A stretch of 10,126 nucleotides of DNA from Candidatus Solibacter sp. (GTDB lineage Bacteria > Acidobacteriota > Terriglobia > Bryobacterales > Bryobacteraceae). The stretch is from contig JADGNT010000105.1 of the NCBI GenBank assembly GCA_017883345.1, positions 1-10,126 of the forward strand, in the 5' to 3' direction. The position numbers and the translations under genes are program-made. Every line of letters starts with the position of its first letter. Positions within the stretch are counted from its first letter, which is position 1. Positions 1-6,988 of the stretch are shown piece by piece. The notes under the pieces are model-generated. The model did not search any database. It saw only the letters and a program-made list of their open reading frames with translations, and had not been told where the DNA came from.

Positions 1-679
1 CGGGCTGCTTTCTCTCACCGGCTGCGTGATTGATACCCGTCGAGCGGGCCCGGTCCAATACTCCTCGGAAAGCGTGGAAATGGACGATTCCGAGGTGGTG
101 CGCGTCGATCTGAAAATGGGGGCTGGGGATCTGCGCATCACCGACGGCGCCCCTAAATTGATGCGCGCCGATTTTGCCTATGACGTTCCTTCCTGGAAGC
201 CCGAGGTGCGCTACAGCCGCTCCGGCAAGCAGGCCTCCTTGACCATCGAACAGCCGGATAAGAACCACACGAGACTCGGCAACGGCAAGTACCGTTGGGA
301 TTTGCAACTGAACAAGAAGGTCCCGGTGGATCTTACCCTCCACTTCGGGGCCGGCCAGGCGCGGCTCGATCTGGGTAGCCTCGACCTGCGCGGCGTGCAA
401 CTGGAAATGGGGGTTGGCCAAATGGATGTGGATCTGCGCGGCGCGCCCAAGCACAGCTACAACGTCGGCATCCACGGCGGCATTGGACAAGCTACGGTTC
501 GCCTTTTGGCGGATACGGCGGTTTACGTCGAGGCGCACGGCGGCATCGGCAGCATCCAGGTCCGCGGGCTCCAGCAGGAGGACGGACACTGGGTCAGCCC
601 GTCCTACGACCGCGCATCGAACAAGATCCGGATCCAAATCCACGGCGGCATCGGGGCGATTAAAGTCGTCGCCGATTGA
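1..679 (+). CDS. LiaF/toast-rack-like lipoprotein, 5'-truncated
   Basis: The reading frame is open from base 2 and enters the window inside a lipoprotein signal peptide. It reads GLLSLTGC, a lipobox (L-T-G-C) whose Cys codon is at 23-25, so the gene starts upstream of the window and the GTG at 26 is not its start. The mature protein would be lipidated on that Cys and anchored to a membrane, facing the periplasm. The rest is a beta-rich domain of about 215 residues with six short Gly motifs (MGAGD, FGAGQ, MGVGQ, then HGGIG three times, codons at 473-487, 536-550 and 641-655). These look like successive rungs of the 'toast rack' fold found in DUF2154/LiaF-like proteins. The family assignment comes from the pattern only. 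Some relatives take part in envelope-stress sensing; no such role can be shown here. The gene ends with TGA, and the repeat region begins nine bases later. Confidence 0.8.
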   Translation, partial: GLLSLTGCVIDTRRAGPVQYSSESVEMDDSEVVRVDLKMGAGDLRITDGAPKLMRADFAYDVPSWKPEVRYSRSGKQASLTIEQPDKNHTRLGNGKYRWDLQLNKKVPVDLTLHFGAGQARLDLGSLDLRGVQLEMGVGQMDVDLRGAPKHSYNVGIHGGIGQATVRLLADTAVYVEAHGGIGSIQVRGLQQEDGHWVSPSYDRASNKIRIQIHGGIGAIKVVAD

Positions 680-687
680 CGTGGATT

Positions 688-931
688 GTGGGGCAGGCGC
701 TTTCGCCCAATGCCACTTACTTTGCCCGACACAGTATTCTGCATTAGTTGTGGGGCGGGCAATTTTGCCCGCAGCCGCCTTTCAGGCGGCTCTTTCGGGC
801 GATGCGAGTCTTCGCACCCGGCAATCGCCGGCTAAAAGCCGGCTGCAGCCAGGATTGGCTGCCCCACGATTGGCGCAAAATGGTCACCGGGATCCAAAGT
901 ATGTGGCATTGGGCGCTATCGCCTGCTCCAC
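688..931. repeat. Nested inverted-repeat element, 244 bp, non-coding
   Basis: This fills the gap between the lipoprotein and aminotransferase genes. The outer arms are 688-724 and 895-931, each 37 nt, inverted, and matching at about 32 of 37 positions. Each arm contains GTGGGGCAGGCG-like and GCCACTTACTTTG-like blocks. Between them lies a second palindromic unit (750-867). A further CGGCAAAGTA at 951-960 echoes 718-727 in inverse orientation, so the repeat-derived DNA may reach 960. Short frames cross the region in several registers, but their translations are low-complexity and show no domain. It resembles multi-hairpin intergenic repeats of the REP/BIME or MITE type. Copies elsewhere in the genome cannot be seen from one window, and no transposase is present. 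Confidence 0.75.
750..867. repeat. Inner compound palindrome with five hairpins
   Basis: The unit is bounded by GTGGGGC (750-756) and its inverse GCCCCAC (861-867). Inside are consecutive stem-loops. 755-772 has stem GCGGGC and loop AATTTT. 774-790 has stem GCCGCCT and a three-base loop. 796-820 has stems CGGG and TGCGA. 827-843 has stem GCCGGCT and loop AAA. 845-862 has stem GCAGCC and loop AGGATT. Such dense back-to-back stems mark a structured repeat rather than a gene. Transcribed from either side, they could act as a processing block or terminator between the lipoprotein and aminotransferase genes, but no T-tract follows any stem. Confidence 0.75.
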
Positions 932-970
932 CCCTTGCAGGCTGCCCGCCCGGCAAAGTACCCTCGAAAG

Positions 971-2158
971 GTGTCGAATACCGCAACCGTCCTCCGCGCC
1001 CGATTCCGCAGCCAGCGGATCGCCCGATTCACTGAATCCGTCATCCGGGAGATGACGCGCCTCGCGGTGCGGCACGGGGCCATCAATCTGGCGCAGGGCT
1101 TTCCCGATTTTCCGGCGCCCGCCGCCCTGAAGAGCGCGGCGGCCCAGGCCATTGACGCCGACATCAACCAGTACGCCATCACCTGGGGCGCCCAGCCCTT
1201 GCGCGACGCCATTGCCGCCAAGTACCAGCGTACCTACGGCATGGAGTTCGACCCGGAGCGCGAAATCACGGTCTGTTGCGGCGCTACCGAAGGCATGATC
1301 GCCAGCCTGTTGGCCGTGCTGGACCCGGGCGACGAGGTGATCCTGTTCGAGCCCTTCTACGAAAACTACGGCCCCGACACCCAGCTTTGCGGCGCCACCG
1401 CGCGTTACGTCAGGCTCCAGGCGCCCGACTGGAGCTTCGACCCCGACGAACTGCGCGCCGCCTTCACGGGCCGCACCAAGGCCATTATCCTCAACTCGCC
1501 CAATAACCCGACCGGTAAGGTTTTCTCGCGGGAGGAATTAGGGTACATTGCCGGACTTTGCCAGGAGTTCGATTGCCTGGCCATTACCGACGAGATCTAC
1601 GAGCACATCCTGTACGACGGCACCGTGCATATCCCGATCATGTCGCTTCCCGGTATGCGCGATCGATGCATCCTGGTCAATAGTATGAGTAAGACGTATT
1701 CCGTGACCGGGTGGCGGGTGGGGTGGGTGCTTGCCCCGCCCGACCTGACCGGCTCGATTCGCAAAGTCCACGATTTTCTGACGGTGGGCGCCGCCGCTCC
1801 CTTGCAGCAGGCCGGGGTGCTGGCTCTCTCCCTGCCGGACGACTACTACAGCCACCTCTCCACGGAGTACGCCGCGCGCCGCGACCACCTCGTCACCAGT
1901 CTGCAAGGTGCCGGGTTCAAATGCTTTACGCCGCATGGCGCATATTACGTGATGACCGATATCGCAGCTTTCGGCATGGCCAGCGACACTGCCTTCGTGC
2001 GTCATTTGATCACCCACGTCGGCGTGGCGGCGGTTCCCGGATCGAGTTTTTTTGCACATGTAAGCGTTGGCAGTCAATTTGTCCGCTTCTGTTTCTGCAA
2101 AAAATATGAGACTCTAGAGTTGGCACGGCACCAATTATTCAAGCTCAAAATCAAATAA
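971..2158 (+). CDS. PLP-dependent class I/II aminotransferase (kynurenine/methionine aminotransferase-like)
   Basis: This is a fold-type I PLP enzyme of about 395 residues, transferring an amino group between an amino acid and a 2-oxo acid in the cytoplasm. Numbered from GTG 971, it shows the NNPTGK motif (178-183), the cofactor-binding ITDEIYEH segment (Asp207, Tyr210), the Schiff-base lysine in SMSKTYSVTGWRVGW (Lys241), and a substrate-carboxylate Arg in FVRFCFCK (Arg372). The N-terminal RFTESVIREM and NLAQGFPDFPAP segments resemble the kynurenine/glutamine transaminase K and methionine aminotransferase branch; the real substrate is not determinable. The start is uncertain. GTG 971 has GAAAG directly before it. 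TTG 935 lies in repeat-like DNA. ATG 1052 (GGGAG just before it) would remove the conserved FTESVIRE. The last 120 bases are noticeably AT-richer than the rest but still match the family's C-terminus. No operon partner is obvious; a small unknown gene follows 45 bases downstream. Confidence 0.9.
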   Translation: MSNTATVLRARFRSQRIARFTESVIREMTRLAVRHGAINLAQGFPDFPAPAALKSAAAQAIDADINQYAITWGAQPLRDAIAAKYQRTYGMEFDPEREITVCCGATEGMIASLLAVLDPGDEVILFEPFYENYGPDTQLCGATARYVRLQAPDWSFDPDELRAAFTGRTKAIILNSPNNPTGKVFSREELGYIAGLCQEFDCLAITDEIYEHILYDGTVHIPIMSLPGMRDRCILVNSMSKTYSVTGWRVGWVLAPPDLTGSIRKVHDFLTVGAAAPLQQAGVLALSLPDDYYSHLSTEYAARRDHLVTSLQGAGFKCFTPHGAYYVMTDIAAFGMASDTAFVRHLITHVGVAAVPGSSFFAHVSVGSQFVRFCFCKKYETLELARHQLFKLKIK

Positions 2159-2203
2159 TACGGTCGCAGCAATTCAATTGCGCCGCGCGGGAGAAGAAAA
2201 CCA

Positions 2204-2590
2204 ATGCTTCCAGAATTTTTATTAACGGAAACAACGGTCCGCGAAGCCGGCACGGGGCCCGATCTGGCCTTGGGCGAACAGCAGGGCGGGACACTGGTTC
2301 TCACTCTCGGCATCACGCGGATCATCGAACAGGAAAGCATCGATCTCTCCATCTGGGGCTCTATTGACGGCGCCGATTGGGGGACCAAGCCCCTGTTCAC
2401 GTTCCCGCAGAAATTCTACTGCGGCACTTACCAGATCGTTGCCGATCTTTCGGGCCACCCCGATGCCAGGTTTCTGCGCGTGAAATGGGGGGTCAACCGT
2501 TGGGGCAAGGGCGATTCCAAACCCCTGTTCACCCTCTATCTTTTCGCCCAAGCACTGAGGCCGGACCTGCTCGCCGTGGGAGCTGCCTGA
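2204..2590 (+). CDS. Small predicted all-beta protein, unknown function
   Basis: The protein has 128 residues, no signal peptide and no membrane segment, so it is probably cytoplasmic. The ATG is preceded seven bases upstream by a good ribosome binding site, GGGAGAAG (2189-2196), which supports a real gene. The sequence alternates hydrophobic and polar residues as in beta strands and contains SIWGSIDGADWG, with the tripeptide KPL in both halves (TKPLFTF near 66, SKPLFTL near 108). This hints at a beta sandwich, perhaps a binding module built from two similar halves. I do not recognise a named family and assign no function. It follows the aminotransferase by 45 bases and could be cotranscribed with it. 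Its stop codon overlaps a 13-bp tandem duplication, so the last few residues may vary between strains. Confidence 0.75.
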   Translation: MLPEFLLTETTVREAGTGPDLALGEQQGGTLVLTLGITRIIEQESIDLSIWGSIDGADWGTKPLFTFPQKFYCGTYQIVADLSGHPDARFLRVKWGVNRWGKGDSKPLFTLYLFAQALRPDLLAVGAA

Positions 2591-2614
2591 AGCCGCTGCC
2601 TGAAGCCGCTGCCT
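2582..2614 (+). repeat. 13-bp tandem repeat across a stop codon
   Basis: The unit GAAGCCGCTGCCT occurs at 2589-2601 and 2602-2614, preceded by a partial unit GCTGCCT at 2582-2588. The TGA stop of the small beta protein (2588-2590) is formed at the junction of the partial and first full units. Because 13 is not a multiple of three, gain or loss of a unit shifts the downstream frame. The TGA at the junction is retained, so the effect on the protein should be small. Confidence 0.85.
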
Positions 2615-2618
2615 GACC

Positions 2619-2670
2619 GGGACTGACATGAATTTCCGGCGCAGTTTGCCGGAAATTCGCTGTCTGTCCC
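2619..2670. repeat. REP-like long hairpin, possible terminator
   Basis: The core is a perfect 11-bp stem, GAATTTCCGGC (2630-2640) with GCCGGAAATTC (2648-2658), around the loop GCAGTTT. It is extended by GACA/TGTC (2625-2628 with 2661-2664) and GGGAC/GTCCC (2619-2623 with 2666-2670), separated by single-base or two-base mismatches. The total is about 20 base pairs. The outer GGGAC-GACA / TGTC-GTCCC sequence resembles the 'GGGACAGACA' ends of REP-type palindromes linked in many bacteria to Y1 (RAYT) transposases; that link is from memory and inference. There is no T-run, so as a terminator it would be non-canonical. It separates the small beta-protein gene from mqnC. Confidence 0.7.
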
Positions 2671-2758
2671 AGGTTTGCCCGGCTGGATACGCCCCATTTT
2701 CGCGGTGCGCCGGCCTGCTGGCATCCTGCTATTCTGGGATCATACGCACTCCACTGCT

Positions 2759-3790
2759 ATGATCACGCGCGAAGAAGCCCTCGAACTGTTCCAATCCGAC
2801 GACCTCATCGGGATCGGCATGGAAGCCGACCGCATCCGCCGCCACTGGCACCCCGAAGGCGTGGTCAGCTACATCATCGACCGCAACATCAACTACACCA
2901 ACTTCTGCACCGAGTACTGCAGCTTCTGCGCCTTCTATCGCGCCCCCGGCTCCGCGGAAGGCTACATCCTGCCCAAGGAAGCGATCTACCAGAAGATTCA
3001 GGAAACCCTCGATCTGGGCGGCACCGGCGTGCTCATGCAGGGCGGGTTGCACCCCGATCTTAAAATCGAGTGGTATGAAGACCTGTTCCGCGGCATTAAG
3101 GCGCGTTACCCGATTCACCTGCACTGCCTCTCCGCCCCGGAAGTGACCAACATCGCCGAGGTCAGCGGCCTGAGCCTGCGCGACACCATCGCGCGTCTGC
3201 GCGATTCCGGCCTGGATTCGATTCCCGGCGGCGGCGCCGAGATTCTGGACGACGCGGTGCGCTACCGCATCAGCCGTCTCAAATGCGGCACCCAGGACTG
3301 GCTGGACGTCCATCGCACGGCTCACCAGTTGGGCATGCGCACCACCGCCACCATGATGTTCGGCTGCGGTGAAACCCTGGAACAGCGTATGAACCATCTG
3401 GAGCTGGTGCGCAATCTTCAGGAAGAGACTGGCGGGTTTACGGCCTTCATCCCCTGGACGTTCCAGCGGGAGAACACCTCGCTCGGCCGCTTCGTCAAGG
3501 AAGAGGCTACGGCGGTCGAGTACCTGCAAACCCTGGCCATCAGCCGCATCTATCTCGACAACTTCGAGAATGTGCAAGCCAGTTGGGTGACGCAAGGTCT
3601 GAAGACCTGCCAGATGGGCCTGCGCTTCGGCGGTAACGACGTGGGCAGCATCATGATCGAAGAGAACGTGGTCTCCGCCGCCGGCGCCCACCACCAGGCC
3701 AGCGAAGAGGAACTGCGCCGCATCATCCGCGATGCCGGCTTCGTCCCCAAGCAGCGCGACACGCTATATCGCACGTACTTCTTGAATTAG
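2759..3790 (+). CDS. mqnC: MqnC, cyclic dehypoxanthinyl futalosine synthase (radical SAM)
   Basis: A radical S-adenosylmethionine enzyme of the futalosine pathway to menaquinone. It cyclises dehypoxanthine futalosine to its spiro/cyclic form in the cytoplasm. The protein is 343 residues, within the usual range. The [4Fe-4S] cluster motif CTEYCSFC gives Cys50, Cys54 and Cys57 (CxxxCxxC, the spacing typical of radical SAM enzymes). Further family-like segments are LMQGGLHPDL, IPGGGAEIL, TTATMMFG and the C-terminal GGNDVGSIMIEENVV with GAHHQ. MqnE and CofG/CofH share the fold, but the overall pattern, including SIPGGGAEIL and DVGSIMIEENV, best fits MqnC. ATG 2759 is chosen because the family begins about here (ITREEALEL). 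No convincing ribosome binding site precedes it, and earlier in-frame starts would add a poorly conserved stretch. No other mqn gene lies in the window. Its presence implies menaquinone made without the Men route. Confidence 0.92.
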   Translation: MITREEALELFQSDDLIGIGMEADRIRRHWHPEGVVSYIIDRNINYTNFCTEYCSFCAFYRAPGSAEGYILPKEAIYQKIQETLDLGGTGVLMQGGLHPDLKIEWYEDLFRGIKARYPIHLHCLSAPEVTNIAEVSGLSLRDTIARLRDSGLDSIPGGGAEILDDAVRYRISRLKCGTQDWLDVHRTAHQLGMRTTATMMFGCGETLEQRMNHLELVRNLQEETGGFTAFIPWTFQRENTSLGRFVKEEATAVEYLQTLAISRIYLDNFENVQASWVTQGLKTCQMGLRFGGNDVGSIMIEENVVSAAGAHHQASEEELRRIIRDAGFVPKQRDTLYRTYFLN

Positions 3791-3926
3791 AGGTCCGGTT
3801 AAAGGAAAAGCGTCCACCATTCGCGTGAGAATTTTCCGGTCCGAGCCGCACCACCATAGCAAGATCCCTTGCCGCGCCAACCTTCGACCGCGGCTGGGAC
3901 CTCCCGCTTGAAAGGTGCCTAAAGCA

Positions 3927-6900
3927 ATGAGACGAGAAGTTCACGCGCGGTCCCCGCTCTCAGCGGCCGGCCTGACGCTTGCGTTGGTCCTCTCGGGCAC
4001 GCTGGCCCATGCGCAGCAGCCCGATATCCAGGCGCTGCCCACGCCGTCCAATGTCCAGGCCCTGCCCAATATGGGCCAACAGATTACCCCGCTTGCGCCC
4101 CACGGTTCCCGGTTCGAACCGCTGAAACCGGGCCTGACCGATAGTCCAGCCTGGCAGGCCGGGCAAGCGGTTACCACCGTGGTGAGTCCGGATCGCAAGA
4201 CCCTGCTGGTTCTCACCAGCGGGTTCAACCGCGTCTTCAACAAGAACAGCCCGGTGTCGTACGGCCCGGATTCGAATGAGTACGTGTTCGTCTACGATAT
4301 TTCGACGCCCACGCCGGTCAAGAAGCAAGTGGTTCAGATCCCCAATACCTACAACGGGATGGTCTTTGACCCATCGGGCATGGCCTTTTACGTGGCCGGT
4401 GGCGGCGATGACAATGTCCACATCATCGCCCTGGGCGCCACCGGAACCTGGGCTGAGCAGCCCGGAACGGCGCTTGCCTTGGGCCACGGCACGGGCAATG
4501 GCCTTGCCGTACCGCAGCCGGCCGCCGGACAAGTCCCGATCAACAGCCAGGTTACCGTGAAGCCTTGCGCTGCCGGTCTGGCCATTTCGAATGATGGCCA
4601 GACGCTGGTAGTAGCGAATTACTACAACGACTCGATCACCGTGTTCAACGGAGGCTACGGCAACTGGTCGAAGGTAACGGAACTCGACCTGCGCCCCGGC
4701 AGGAGCAACATCGCGCAGACGGGTGTGCCAGGCGGCGAATATCCGTTTTGGGTGGTGGTGAAGGGTAACGCATCGAGCGCGACAGCGTATGTATCCAGCA
4801 TTCGCGACCGCGAGATCGTGGTAGTGAATCTGCGGGGCGCGCCCGGGCTGATGAACCCGAACGGGAGGCCAACGGTCGCGGCCCGGATCCCAGTGAAAGG
4901 CCAACCCAACAAGATGACGCTGAACGCGGCCCAGACGCTGCTGTATGTCGTCGAAGACCAGTCGGATACGGTTGACGTAATCGACACCACGAAGAACGCG
5001 CTACTCGAATCCATTCCGGTAATCGCTCCCCCGTCCGTGGTGCCTACCGCGCTGGCACGGTATACGGGCGCCAACCCCAACAGCGTGACGCTCTCGCCCG
5101 ATGAGACGCAACTCTATGTGACGAATGGCAATCTGAACAGCATCGCGGTGGTAGCGCTGAGCGGCGCCAATAGCGGCGACCAGGTAGTGGGTCTCATTCC
5201 GACCGGCTGGTACCCGAACTCCGTGAGCTTCAGCGGCGATGGCAAGTTGGTGTATGCGGTCAACGGGAAGTCGCCGACGGGCCCGAACCCCGGCCTCTGC
5301 TATAGCGCCGGGACGACGGCAGTGACGCCAACCAGGCCAAATTGCTTTGCAGCGAATCAGTATAATCCCCAGTTGATCAAAGCCGGCTTCCAGATCTTCC
5401 CGCGCCCCACGACGGCGCAACTGGCGACGCTGACGGCGCAGGTAGCCGTGAACAACCGGTTCTCCAGCACCGAGAGCCCCGAAGATGCCGCGGTCATGGC
5501 GGCCGTGCGTCAGGGCGTCCAGCACGTGATCTTCATCATCAAGGAAAACCGCACGTACGACCAGATTCTGGGTGACCTCGAAATCGGCAATGGCGATCCC
5601 GACCTGACTGAGTTTGGACAGGCGATCACCCCGAATCTGCATAACCTGGCGCGAACCTTCGTCACGCTCGACAACTTCCTGGATACCGCCGAAGTCAGCT
5701 ATGACGGCTGGCTGTGGACCACTTCGGGGCGCGCCCCCGACGTGGTGGAACGCCAATACCCGGTGGCCTACGCGGGACGCGCCCTCAGCATGGATGCCGA
5801 CGGTGTGAATCGCAATGTGAACGTGGCAATTGGGGCCCTCGCCGACCGCATTGCGGCCAATCCCTTCACCCCGAACGATCCGGATCTGTTACCCGGCCAG
5901 ACCAACGTTTCGGCGCCCGATGGACCGGACAATCAAGTGAATACCGGCTATTTGTGGGACTCCGCGTTTCGGGCGAATCTCACGGTTCGCAACTATGGCT
6001 TCTTCATCGACTGTACCCGCTATTCGACGGCCGACCACGCCATTCCCCTGGACCGCGACCCGCACGCGACCGGCACGATTGTGGCCTACCCCTCGAGTGC
6101 TTCTCTCGCTCCCTATACCGATCCGTACTTCCGCGGTTTCGACAACGCGTTTCCGGATTATTACCGTTTTAAGGAGTGGGAGCGGGAGTTCGATGCCAAT
6201 TACGCCGGCGGCGGTCTGCCTGCATTGAGTCTGGTTCGCTTGATGCACGATCACACCGGCAACTTCGATACCGCGATTGACGACGTGACTGTTCCGGAGT
6301 TTCAGCAAGCCGATAACGACTACGCGGTCGGCTTGTTAATTCAGAAGATCGCTGGCAGCCAGTACGCCAACAACACCCTGATCTTCATCATTGAAGACGA
6401 CGCGCAGGATGGCGGCGACCACGTCGATTCACACCGCAGCGTCGCGTTCGTGGCGGGCGCCTACGTGAAGCAAGGCGCGCTGGTCTCCTCGCAGTACAAT
6501 ACCATCAACTTCCTGCGCACAATCGAAGAGGTTCTGGGCCTCCCGCCGATGAACCTGAACGACGCGCTCGCCAGGCCCATGGCCGACGTCTTCAACACCA
6601 CGCCGAGCCCGTGGAGCTTTACCGCCACTCCCTCGGCGCTGCTCTACAAGACGAAACTGCCGCTGCCTCCCAAGCCCGCCAACCTGGCCGTGGCAAAGCC
6701 GGCGCACGACGCGAAGTACTGGGCGCGGGTCACCAAGGGAATGGACTTCACCACCGAAGACCGGCTCGATCCCGCGGACTTCAACCGCATTCTCTGGAAA
6801 GGGGTCATGGGCAACAAGCCATATCCCGCCGCGCCGACCGGAAAGGATCTACGCCAGAACCGCGAGCAACTCCTGGCGCACTACCGGCGGTCTCTGAAGC

Positions 6901-6938
6901 AAAACGCGGGGCAGGAGGTGGAGACGGGCAAGAACTGA
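3927..6938 (+). CDS. Secreted YVTN beta-propeller / phosphoesterase fusion
   Basis: A 1003-residue exported protein. An N-terminal Sec signal peptide (MRRE... with a hydrophobic core at about 13-26) ends in AHA, with likely cleavage after Ala29. Residues about 75-480 form a YncE-like beta-propeller with blades such as SPDETQLYVTNGNLNS (YVTN at 397-400) and SNDGQTLVVANYYNDS. Residues about 530-900 are an alkaline phosphatase-superfamily phosphoesterase, with the metal/nucleophile segment VIFIIKENRTYDQILGD (Glu540, Asn541, Thr543) and a second metal site EDDAQDGGDHVDSHRS (823-838). Such fusions hydrolyse phosphate esters or phospholipids in the periplasm or outside; the substrate here is unknown. 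The C-terminal 100 residues are Lys/Pro-rich without a clear domain. ATG 3927 is chosen over GTG 3915 because GAAAGG (3910-3915) sits well before it and the signal peptide begins there. The 136-base upstream gap holds a modest hairpin (GCCGCG 3871-3876 with CGCGGC 3889-3894) and no clear promoter. Confidence 0.9.
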   Translation: MRREVHARSPLSAAGLTLALVLSGTLAHAQQPDIQALPTPSNVQALPNMGQQITPLAPHGSRFEPLKPGLTDSPAWQAGQAVTTVVSPDRKTLLVLTSGFNRVFNKNSPVSYGPDSNEYVFVYDISTPTPVKKQVVQIPNTYNGMVFDPSGMAFYVAGGGDDNVHIIALGATGTWAEQPGTALALGHGTGNGLAVPQPAAGQVPINSQVTVKPCAAGLAISNDGQTLVVANYYNDSITVFNGGYGNWSKVTELDLRPGRSNIAQTGVPGGEYPFWVVVKGNASSATAYVSSIRDREIVVVNLRGAPGLMNPNGRPTVAARIPVKGQPNKMTLNAAQTLLYVVEDQSDTVDVIDTTKNALLESIPVIAPPSVVPTALARYTGANPNSVTLSPDETQLYVTNGNLNSIAVVALSGANSGDQVVGLIPTGWYPNSVSFSGDGKLVYAVNGKSPTGPNPGLCYSAGTTAVTPTRPNCFAANQYNPQLIKAGFQIFPRPTTAQLATLTAQVAVNNRFSSTESPEDAAVMAAVRQGVQHVIFIIKENRTYDQILGDLEIGNGDPDLTEFGQAITPNLHNLARTFVTLDNFLDTAEVSYDGWLWTTSGRAPDVVERQYPVAYAGRALSMDADGVNRNVNVAIGALADRIAANPFTPNDPDLLPGQTNVSAPDGPDNQVNTGYLWDSAFRANLTVRNYGFFIDCTRYSTADHAIPLDRDPHATGTIVAYPSSASLAPYTDPYFRGFDNAFPDYYRFKEWEREFDANYAGGGLPALSLVRLMHDHTGNFDTAIDDVTVPEFQQADNDYAVGLLIQKIAGSQYANNTLIFIIEDDAQDGGDHVDSHRSVAFVAGAYVKQGALVSSQYNTINFLRTIEEVLGLPPMNLNDALARPMADVFNTTPSPWSFTATPSALLYKTKLPLPPKPANLAVAKPAHDAKYWARVTKGMDFTTEDRLDPADFNRILWKGVMGNKPYPAAPTGKDLRQNREQLLAHYRRSLKQNAGQEVETGKN

Positions 6939-6944
6939 GCGCGC

Positions 6945-6966
6945 CGCGGCTTCGATCGGAGCCGCG
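6945..6966. terminator. Hairpin between convergent genes
   Basis: CGCGGCTTC pairs with GGAGCCGCG around the loop GATC: nine pairs including one T-G wobble. It lies seven bases after the stop of the phosphoesterase gene and 23 bases before the 3' end of the convergent GH28-like gene, where a bidirectional terminator is expected. No T-tract follows on either strand, so termination is a guess from position. Confidence 0.35.
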
Positions 6967-6988
6967 ACCGTGAGGGAGCGGTTTCCAA

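Noticed and set aside
735..935. Possible CRISPR array or structured small RNA
   Set aside because: The repeats are inverted hairpins of different sequence, not direct repeats with spacers; an RNA gene is not excluded but nothing specific supports one.
414..1055. 213-codon + frame running from the lipoprotein gene through the repeat region
   Set aside because: It overlaps the lipoprotein in another frame and then translates palindromic repeats; no coding signal.
2169..2181. GCAATTCAATTGC as a terminator after the aminotransferase
   Set aside because: Only four pairs remain once a usable loop is left, and no T-tract follows.
2730..2735. TATTCT as a -10 box for mqnC
   Set aside because: No matching -35 sequence at a proper distance.
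2729..3694. 321-codon open frame on the - strand
   Set aside because: Antisense to mqnC with no recognisable domain.
3804..3837. GGAAAA/TTTTCC as a terminator after mqnC
   Set aside because: Six weak pairs across a 22-base loop; probably chance.
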